Below are positions 6,473 to 11,464 of a stretch of 11,464 nucleotides of DNA, one piece after another. Made by a program: the position numbers and the translations under genes. The notes under the pieces are model-generated. The model made no database searches and had not been told where the DNA came from. It saw only the letters and a list, made by a program, of their open reading frames with translations. The DNA comes from Gammaproteobacteria bacterium (GTDB lineage Bacteria; Pseudomonadota; Gammaproteobacteria; DSM-19610), in contig JAUXDG010000072.1 in the NCBI GenBank assembly GCA_030618475.1, forward strand, positions 1 through 11,464. The letters run 5' to 3'. Every line of letters starts with the position of its first letter. Positions within the stretch are counted from its first letter, which is position 1.

Positions 6473-7909
6473 ATGGACGAACTTACACGTATTCGGGCAC
6501 CGGAACTGCCAGATAAGCTGGAATGGTTTAATACCGACCAAGCGCTGACCTTGAGAGGCCAGCGCGGCAAGGTGGTGCTGCTGGACTTTTGGTCGTATTG
6601 CTGCATCAACTGTATGCACGTATTGCCGGATCTTCGCTATCTGGAAAATAAGTATCCAGAGACTTTGACGGTGATCGGTATACATTCACCGAAGTTCGAA
6701 AATGAACGCATTGGCACCCAGTTGCAGAAAGCAATTAATCGTCATCATATTCGTCATCCGGTTGCCAGCGATCCGACTTTCCAGTTATGGCGTGCCTACG
6801 GTATCAAGGCCTGGCCATCGGTTATTTTCATTGATCCTGAAGGTTATGTTGTCGGTGTGTTGCGTGGTGAAGGACGCCGCAGACAGTTGGACGATTTGAT
6901 CAGTAAGCATCTGGATGAGGCCGAAGAAAAAGGTGTGCTGAAATATTCGTCCACACCGGTTAGCCTGAAGCCTGAAGCGGATTCAATGCTCAGTTTCCCT
7001 GGTAAAGTGCTGGCGACCCGGAATAATCTGTATATTTCAGACAGTGGCCGCAATCGTATTCTGGAAACCTACCACGACGGCAAAATACGACGGGTTTTTG
7101 GAAGTGGTACCGGCGGTATGCTGGACGGATGTGAATCAGCGGCGATGTTCGACAATCCCCAGGGGATGGTGATGGTCGGTGACTTTCTGTATGTGGCAGA
7201 TACGGGTAATCATGCTATACGGCGTATCCACCTTAAAACAGGTGAAGTGATGACCCTTGCCGGAACGGGTAAACAGGGGCGTTATGTTGCAGACAGTTTC
7301 CGTGAACCCATGGACGCAGCGCTGAATTCGCCCTGGGATCTGAGTTATTACGAGAGTAACCTCTATATTGCCATGGCAGGTCAACACCAGATCTGGCGAA
7401 TGAATCTGAACCACTTGGCTATCGAGCGTTATGCAGGTTCTGGTAGTGAGGATATTGTCGATGGCCCACTCGATACTGCCAGTTTTGCACAGCCGTCCGG
7501 GCTGGCAATTCACGAGGAGTGTCTTTATGTCGTTGACGCAGAGACATCTGCCATACGTGAAATTCATCGGAATCGGAATGTCGTGAATACTTTGGTCGGT
7601 AAAGGTCTGTTTGATTTTGGTGACCGCAGCGGCGTGGGAAGAGAGGCACGTCTGCAACATCCGCTGGGTATCTCTGCCGATTCTGAGCGCAATACACTGT
7701 GGATCGCCGACACCTATAATTCCAAAATCAAACGTATCGATATGCAGACCAAGGAAGTGAGCACATTTAAGTTTGCCTTCAAGCTCAATGAACCTGGTGG
7801 CCTGAGTCTTTACCGGAACAAGCTTTTTATCGCCAATACCAATGAACATCAAATCGTGGTGCTGGATTTGCAGTCACGAATGGCAGAGGTCGTGAATGTG
7901 CGCGAATGA
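6473..7909 (+). CDS. Thioredoxin-like plus NHL-repeat protein, NHLRC2-type
   Basis: A 478-residue protein without a signal peptide. Residues about 10-150 are a thioredoxin-like domain (VVLLDFWSYCCINCMHVLPDL, cysteines 43, 44 and 47; cis-proline region AWPSVIF at 113-119). Residues about 172-470 hold six NHL-type blades, each with a hallmark such as LYISDSGRNRI (186), LYVADTGNHAIRRI (239), LYIAMAGQHQIWRM (297), LYVVDAETSAIREI (351), LWIADTYNSKIKRI (409) and LFIANTNEHQIVVL (451), consistent with a six-bladed propeller. The CCINC motif and domain order are those of animal NHLRC2 and its bacterial relatives, whose biochemical role is not settled. I chose ATG 6473 because AAGGGG lies eight bases upstream; the open frame extends 29 codons further without a good site. 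Its stop overlaps the next gene by 14 bases, suggesting joint translation with the uracil-DNA glycosylase. Confidence 0.9.
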   Translation: MDELTRIRAPELPDKLEWFNTDQALTLRGQRGKVVLLDFWSYCCINCMHVLPDLRYLENKYPETLTVIGIHSPKFENERIGTQLQKAINRHHIRHPVASDPTFQLWRAYGIKAWPSVIFIDPEGYVVGVLRGEGRRRQLDDLISKHLDEAEEKGVLKYSSTPVSLKPEADSMLSFPGKVLATRNNLYISDSGRNRILETYHDGKIRRVFGSGTGGMLDGCESAAMFDNPQGMVMVGDFLYVADTGNHAIRRIHLKTGEVMTLAGTGKQGRYVADSFREPMDAALNSPWDLSYYESNLYIAMAGQHQIWRMNLNHLAIERYAGSGSEDIVDGPLDTASFAQPSGLAIHEECLYVVDAETSAIREIHRNRNVVNTLVGKGLFDFGDRSGVGREARLQHPLGISADSERNTLWIADTYNSKIKRIDMQTKEVSTFKFAFKLNEPGGLSLYRNKLFIANTNEHQIVVLDLQSRMAEVVNVRE

Positions 7910-8549
7910 CAGCATCCCGGTATTTGACCAGGGATGTAAACGCTGCCATCGACTGAGCAGTTTTCTTGACGATGTCTCTCAGCAGTATCCTGACTATTAT
8001 GCCAGGCCGGTGCCGGCGTTCGGTGATCCCGATGCCGAACTGCTGATTGTGGGCCTGGCGCCGGGCATGCACGGCGCAAACCGTACCGGGCGTCCTTTCA
8101 CCGGCGATTATGCCGGTATCCTGCTTTATCAGACGCTGTATGATTTTGGTTTTGGCAGTCGGCCGGTGTCTGAATCCCATGACGATGGCCTGGAATTAAA
8201 ACGTTGCCGTATTTCCAATGCGGTAAAATGCCTGCCGCCACAGAACAAACCTGTCACCGCCGAGATAAAGAACTGTAATGGTTTCCTTCGGGCTGAACTG
8301 GACACGCTTCCGGAAAACGGTGTGGCCGTGGCACTGGGCAAGATTGCCCACGATGCCGTGCTGCGCGCCTTCGGGTTACCATTATCCCGCTATCGGTTTG
8401 CACATGGTGCGGAGCATGATGTGGGCAGGCTCCTGTTACTGGATTCCTACCATTGCAGCCGTTACAACACCCAGACCAGGCGGCTTAGCGAAGCGATGTT
8501 TCGGGATATATTCAGGCGCGCCCGTGACTTGCTGGACGCTGGATCGTAA
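7896..8549 (+). CDS. Uracil-DNA glycosylase, family 5 (UdgB type), iron-sulfur
   Basis: A 217-residue protein that would excise uracil and perhaps other deaminated bases from DNA to start base excision repair. Motif A is GLAPGMHGANRTGRPFTGD (53-71), the family 5 form. Asp71 lies where family 5 has a catalytically important Asp, whereas family 4 reads GEGPG...GxPFVG. Four cysteines fit the cluster: Cys14 and Cys17 (CKRC), Cys112 in NAVKCLPPQNKP, and Cys127. Motif B is SYHCSRYNTQTRRL around His186, with Cys where many members have Pro (HPS). The ATG at 7896 has AGAGG six bases upstream and overlaps the end of the NHL gene by 14 bases. uvrC follows after 83 bases without a visible terminator, so a repair operon is plausible. 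Confidence in the family is good; substrate range cannot be read from the sequence. Confidence 0.9.
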   Translation: MCANDSIPVFDQGCKRCHRLSSFLDDVSQQYPDYYARPVPAFGDPDAELLIVGLAPGMHGANRTGRPFTGDYAGILLYQTLYDFGFGSRPVSESHDDGLELKRCRISNAVKCLPPQNKPVTAEIKNCNGFLRAELDTLPENGVAVALGKIAHDAVLRAFGLPLSRYRFAHGAEHDVGRLLLLDSYHCSRYNTQTRRLSEAMFRDIFRRARDLLDAGS

Positions 8550-8632
8550 CGTATTTCCTCTAACCGAAAGGGGCTCGATTTCCTAAAAGGGCGCCAGGGT
8601 TACAAAGGAAGGCAGCAATCCGGGCGGGGTAG

Positions 8633-10468
8633 ATGGTCGACGATAAATCCGATAACACGTTTGACGCCAGATCCTTTCTGCGCACCCTGACCAGCCGGCC
8701 CGGAGTCTACCGTATGCTGGATGCGGAGGAGGGCATACTCTATGTGGGGAAAGCCCGCAATCTGAAGCAACGGCTATCCAGCTATTTCAGGCAAAGCGGG
8801 CTTGCAGTCAAGACGCGGGCGTTGATGCAGCAGATGGCCAGTGTCGAAGTCACCGTTACCAATACCGAGGCCGAAGCGCTGATCCTGGAAAACAATCTGA
8901 TCAAAGCGCATCGCCCGCGTTATAACGTGCTGCTGCGTGATGACAAGAGCTACCCGTTCATCTATCTCAGTTCGGAGGATGATTACCCGAGACTGGCACT
9001 GCAGCGCGGGGCGCGGCGGCGCAAAGGCCGTTATTTTGGCCCGTACCCGAACGCAGGTGCGGTACGTGAAAGCCTGCATTTGCTGCAGAAAATGTTTCGG
9101 GTCAGGCAGTGCGAGGACAGTTTCTTCAGTCATCGAAGCCGGCCCTGTCTTCAGTACCAGATCAAGCGTTGTACTGCACCCTGTGTGGGTTTGATCAGTA
9201 TCGAGAACTATGCCGAGGATGTTCGGCACACGGTGCTGTTCCTGGAAGGCAGGAGCAGTACGCTGAATGATGAGCTGGTTGGTCGGATGGAACGGTCAGC
9301 CGAGCAGCTTGATTATGAGCAGGCTGCTGTTTACCGGGATCAGATCAGCAGCCTGAGGCGTGTACAGGAGCGTCAGTATGTCAGTGGCGAGTCCGGCGAC
9401 CTGGACATACTGGCCTGTGTCGTGTCCGGTGGTATTGCTTGTGTACAGGTGTTTTTTGTCCGCAAAGGCATCAATCTGGGTAACAAACTGTTCTTTCCGA
9501 AGATTCCTGCCGATAGTTCTGCAGAAGACGTTTTGTCGGCGTTTGTGGCCCAGTTTTACCTGCCAAATCCAGTGCCGGCTCAGCTGCTGATGAATTGTGC
9601 GCTGGAGGATAAACTATTGCTGGAGCGGGCGCTGAGCGAAAGAGCCGGGCACAAGGTCAGTCTGTCGCATCGTGTGCGCGGCGAAAGGGCTCGCTGGCTG
9701 CAACTGGGCGTGTCAAACGCCGAGCAGGCATTGGCCGCCCGTCTCAGCAGTCAGGCGGGTATGGAAAAGCGCCTGGTGATGCTGCAGAACCTGTTGGAGC
9801 TGGATGATTTGCCCAATCGAATAGAATGTTTTGATATCAGTCACACCCAGGGGGAGGGAACCGTTGCCTCCTGTGTGGTGTTTGGACGTGACGGTGCCAG
9901 GAAGTCGGATTACCGGCGTTTCGGAATTCGCAATATCGTCGCCGGTGACGATTATGCGGCCATGGAACAGGCCTTACTCAGGCGTTATACGCGCTTGAAA
10001 AAGGAAGACTGTACCCTACCCGATATCGTATTGATCGATGGCGGAAAAGGCCAGGTGGGTGTTGCCGCGAAGGTGCTGGAGGAGTTGCAGATCGATGAAA
10101 GTCTAATTGTCGGGGTATCGAAAGGGCCGGAGCGCAAACCGGGTATGGAGATCCTGCATATTCCCGCCCAACATCGGCAGCTGGATCTGGACAGCGCTTC
10201 GCCTGCCTTGCATCTGATCCAACAGATTCGTGATGAGGCGCATCGCTTTGCGATTACCGGGCACAGACAAAAGCGCGCCAGAGCGCGTAATGTCTCACCT
10301 CTGGAGGGGATTCCCGGCATCGGTCCCCGGCGCCGCCAGCAGCTCTTGAAACAATTCGGGGGAATACAGGAAGTTGCACGGGCCGGTATTGAGGATTTGT
10401 GTAAGATTGCGGGCATCAGCCGGGCGCTGGCCCAACAAATCTATGATGTCTTCCATGGAGATAATTGA
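8633..10468 (+). CDS. uvrC: UvrABC excinuclease subunit C
   Basis: The dual nuclease of nucleotide excision repair, recruited by UvrB to cut on both sides of a DNA lesion. It has 611 residues against 610 in E. coli. Order: GIY-YIG nuclease (GVYRMLDAEEGILYVGK, Tyr26, Tyr37, Arg47; about 20-100), a cysteine cluster, UVR helix for UvrB binding (about 212-247), RNase H-like nuclease, and tandem HhH (GIPGIGPRRRQQLLKQFGG, then KIAGISRALA; about 557-608). Probable catalytic residues of the second nuclease are Asp401, Asp440, Asp469 and His537. Cys160, 172, 180 and 184 have the same 12/8/4 spacing as the E. coli residues reported to bind a 4Fe-4S cluster. An in-frame TAG directly precedes the ATG, so the start cannot lie further upstream. 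pgsA begins 12 bases after the stop. Confidence 0.98.
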   Translation: MVDDKSDNTFDARSFLRTLTSRPGVYRMLDAEEGILYVGKARNLKQRLSSYFRQSGLAVKTRALMQQMASVEVTVTNTEAEALILENNLIKAHRPRYNVLLRDDKSYPFIYLSSEDDYPRLALQRGARRRKGRYFGPYPNAGAVRESLHLLQKMFRVRQCEDSFFSHRSRPCLQYQIKRCTAPCVGLISIENYAEDVRHTVLFLEGRSSTLNDELVGRMERSAEQLDYEQAAVYRDQISSLRRVQERQYVSGESGDLDILACVVSGGIACVQVFFVRKGINLGNKLFFPKIPADSSAEDVLSAFVAQFYLPNPVPAQLLMNCALEDKLLLERALSERAGHKVSLSHRVRGERARWLQLGVSNAEQALAARLSSQAGMEKRLVMLQNLLELDDLPNRIECFDISHTQGEGTVASCVVFGRDGARKSDYRRFGIRNIVAGDDYAAMEQALLRRYTRLKKEDCTLPDIVLIDGGKGQVGVAAKVLEELQIDESLIVGVSKGPERKPGMEILHIPAQHRQLDLDSASPALHLIQQIRDEAHRFAITGHRQKRARARNVSPLEGIPGIGPRRRQQLLKQFGGIQEVARAGIEDLCKIAGISRALAQQIYDVFHGDN

Positions 10469-10480
10469 GATAATCAGCAG

Positions 10481-11047
10481 ATGTCCTGGACTATCCCCAA
10501 TATATTAACCTTCTTGCGGATTGCACTGATCCCGGTATTTGTGGGGGTTTACTACCTGCCATATTCATGGAGCCACGTGGCGACAACCGCACTGTTTGGT
10601 CTTGCCGCGTTGACCGACTGGTTTGACGGTTATCTGGCCAGAAAACTGGAACAGACCTCGCCTTTTGGTGCCTTCCTGGATCCGGTGGCAGATAAGCTGA
10701 TCGTTGCCGTTGCGCTTATCATGCTGGTGCAGACCAATCCCACATTCTGGTTTGTCATCCCGGCAGCCGTCATCGTTGGCCGGGAGATTGCGATATCGGC
10801 GTTGCGGGAATGGATGGCGGAAATAGGTGAGCGCACCCAGGTCTCCGTTTCCAGCATTGGCAAGATCAAGACGACGGCACAGATGACCGCGCTGTTACTG
10901 CTTTTGTACCGCCAACCCCTGTGGGGCTTCCCCACCAACGAATTTGGCGTGTTGTTGTTGTATGTGGCGGCCATCCTGACACTTTGGTCAATGGCCATCT
11001 ATCTGAAGGCGGCTTGGCCGCTATTATCCGCTTCAAGCAAAGCCTGA
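10481..11047 (+). CDS. pgsA: CDP-diacylglycerol--glycerol-3-phosphate 3-phosphatidyltransferase
   Basis: An inner-membrane enzyme making phosphatidylglycerol phosphate from CDP-diacylglycerol and glycerol 3-phosphate, the committed step to phosphatidylglycerol and cardiolipin. It has 188 residues (E. coli 182). The CDP-alcohol phosphotransferase motif is complete: Asp46, Asp49, Gly50, Ala53, Arg54, Gly63, Asp67, Asp71 in TDWFDGYLARKL...GAFLDPVADK. Hydrophobic segments alternate through the chain, and REIAISALREWMAE (101-114) and SSIGKIKTTAQM are typical of bacterial PgsA. The ribosome site in front of ATG 10481 is poor, and the gene starts 12 bases past uvrC, so it probably depends on upstream translation. 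The uvrC-pgsA pair is conserved in gammaproteobacteria without a known functional link. Confidence 0.97.
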   Translation: MSWTIPNILTFLRIALIPVFVGVYYLPYSWSHVATTALFGLAALTDWFDGYLARKLEQTSPFGAFLDPVADKLIVAVALIMLVQTNPTFWFVIPAAVIVGREIAISALREWMAEIGERTQVSVSSIGKIKTTAQMTALLLLLYRQPLWGFPTNEFGVLLLYVAAILTLWSMAIYLKAAWPLLSASSKA

Positions 11048-11060
11048 GTGCTTTCAGGAG

Positions 11061-11088
11061 TTGACAGCAGGCCCAACATCCCTAAAAT
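11061..11088 (+). promoter_or_regulatory. Strong sigma-70 promoter for tRNA-Gly
   Basis: A perfect TTGACA (11061-11066) is followed after 16 bases by TAAAAT (11083-11088, five of six matches). The bases after the -10 box, AACGCG, form a GC-rich discriminator of the kind linked to stringent control of stable RNA genes. The tRNA begins 17 bases past the -10 box, which gives a very short 5' leader. Confidence 0.8.
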
Positions 11089-11105
11089 AACGCGTTTGAA
11101 TTAAT

Positions 11106-11181
11106 GCGGGAATAGCTCAGCTGGTAGAGCACAACCTTGCCAAGGTTGGGGTCGCGAGTTCGAATCTCGTTTCCCGCTCCA
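11106..11181 (+). tRNA. tRNA-Gly (anticodon GCC), CCA encoded
   Basis: 76 bases. The acceptor stem GCGGGAA pairs with TTCCCGC, followed by T and an encoded CCA. The anticodon stem CAACC/GGTTG encloses TTGCCAA, giving GCC at 11139-11141 (reads GGC and GGU). The T loop is TTCGAAT. It corresponds to glyW in the E. coli pgsA-glyW-cysT order and has its own promoter. Confidence 0.98.
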
Positions 11182-11203
11182 AATTTGGTCGTTCTAATGG
11201 GAT

Positions 11204-11232
11204 AACCTCGGTACGTGAAGCCGGGGTTTTTT
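11204..11232 (+). terminator. Rho-independent terminator between tRNA-Gly and tRNA-Cys
   Basis: AACCTCGG (11204-11211) pairs with CCGGGGTT (11221-11228) with one T-G pair and a 9-base loop, and a T-tract runs to 11232. It is placed to end the pgsA/tRNA-Gly transcript, so tRNA-Cys would depend on readthrough or its own promoter. A TATAAA at 11237-11242 could be a -10 box but has no good -35 partner. Confidence 0.75.
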
Positions 11233-11251
11233 ACTTTATAAATAAGCATTT

Positions 11252-11325
11252 GGCGACGTGGCAGAGTGGCTATGCAGCGGATTGCAAATCCGTGGACCTC
11301 GGTTCGACTCCGGGCGTCGCCTCCA
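11252..11325 (+). tRNA. tRNA-Cys (anticodon GCA), CCA encoded
   Basis: 74 bases. The acceptor stem GGCGACG pairs with CGTCGCC, followed by T and CCA. The anticodon loop TTGCAAA gives GCA at 11284-11286 (reads UGC and UGU). The T arm has loop TTCGACT. It closely resembles E. coli cysT and occupies the same place after the glycine tRNA. Confidence 0.98.
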
Positions 11326-11353
11326 TTACAAAATACAATTAAATCAAATAGAT

Positions 11354-11378
11354 AAGGCGCTTTTAGGCGTCTTTTTTT
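11354..11378 (+). terminator. Rho-independent terminator after tRNA-Cys
   Basis: AAGGCGC (11354-11360) pairs with GCGTCTT (11367-11373) with one G-T pair and a six-base loop, followed by an unbroken T-tract to 11378. It lies 28 bases beyond the tRNA-Cys CCA. Immediately after it is a second small perfect hairpin (ATGCCC/GGGCAT, 11379-11394). The rest of the window shows no gene. Confidence 0.7.
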
Positions 11379-11464
11379 ATGCCCGCCAGGGCATGGAAGG
11401 CAGTTGAAAACAGCCTATACCCACTGGAATCGGCCTAATATAAGGGTGAAAAAGTGGGTGCCCA

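Noticed and set aside
7136..7852. 238-codon open frame on the minus strand inside the NHL gene
   Set aside because: Antisense shadow of the propeller repeats. The sense frame shows clear NHL blades; the antisense frame shows nothing recognisable.

Overview
The window looks like chromosomal DNA of a free-living gammaproteobacterium. The strongest argument is the order uvrY/gacA-type regulator, uvrC, pgsA, tRNA-Gly(GCC), tRNA-Cys(GCA), which matches the uvrY-uvrC-pgsA-glyW-cysT block of E. coli. DusA, TrxC, PepN and YccA all read as gammaproteobacterial proteins. No genus can be named from the sequence alone.

Left part (1-4760). The 3' end of dusA (+) runs head-on into trxC (-), and their coding ends overlap by 47 bases. 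A gene-free stretch of 297 bases follows with two palindromic elements: a long hairpin with 29-base arms and a REP-like palindrome. Then come pepN (-, aminopeptidase N), a second gap carrying a clear intrinsic terminator, and yccA (-, BAX-inhibitor-1 family membrane protein) with a good promoter.

Middle part (4860-6400). A complete tRNA-Ser(UGA) is followed about 180 bases later by a decayed tRNA-Ser-like sequence. Next is an intact UvrY/GacA-family response regulator whose receiver lacks two of the usual phosphorylation-site residues. Just downstream lies a second UvrY-like sequence reduced to its N-terminal third fused out of frame to its last 20 or so codons. This is a pseudogene with a large internal deletion.

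Right part (6473-11464). Two genes absent from the E. coli order sit in front of uvrC: a thioredoxin plus NHL-propeller protein resembling NHLRC2, and a family 5 (UdgB-type) uracil-DNA glycosylase with iron-sulfur cysteines. They overlap by 14 bases and so are probably translationally coupled. uvrC (nucleotide excision repair) and pgsA (phosphatidylglycerophosphate synthase) follow, then tRNA-Gly with a near-consensus promoter, a terminator, tRNA-Cys and another terminator. The tRNA-Leu that follows in E. coli is not present in the remaining 139 bases.

Functionally the right half joins base excision repair (UDG), nucleotide excision repair (UvrC) and a redox-type protein beside a degenerate Gac-type regulator locus. 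The left half is housekeeping: tRNA modification, thiol redox, peptide breakdown and membrane protein quality control. Nothing in the window is a clear defence system, CRISPR array or complete mobile element. The most unusual signals are the two decayed copies (tRNA-Ser and uvrY), the altered receiver and the repair/redox gene pair.
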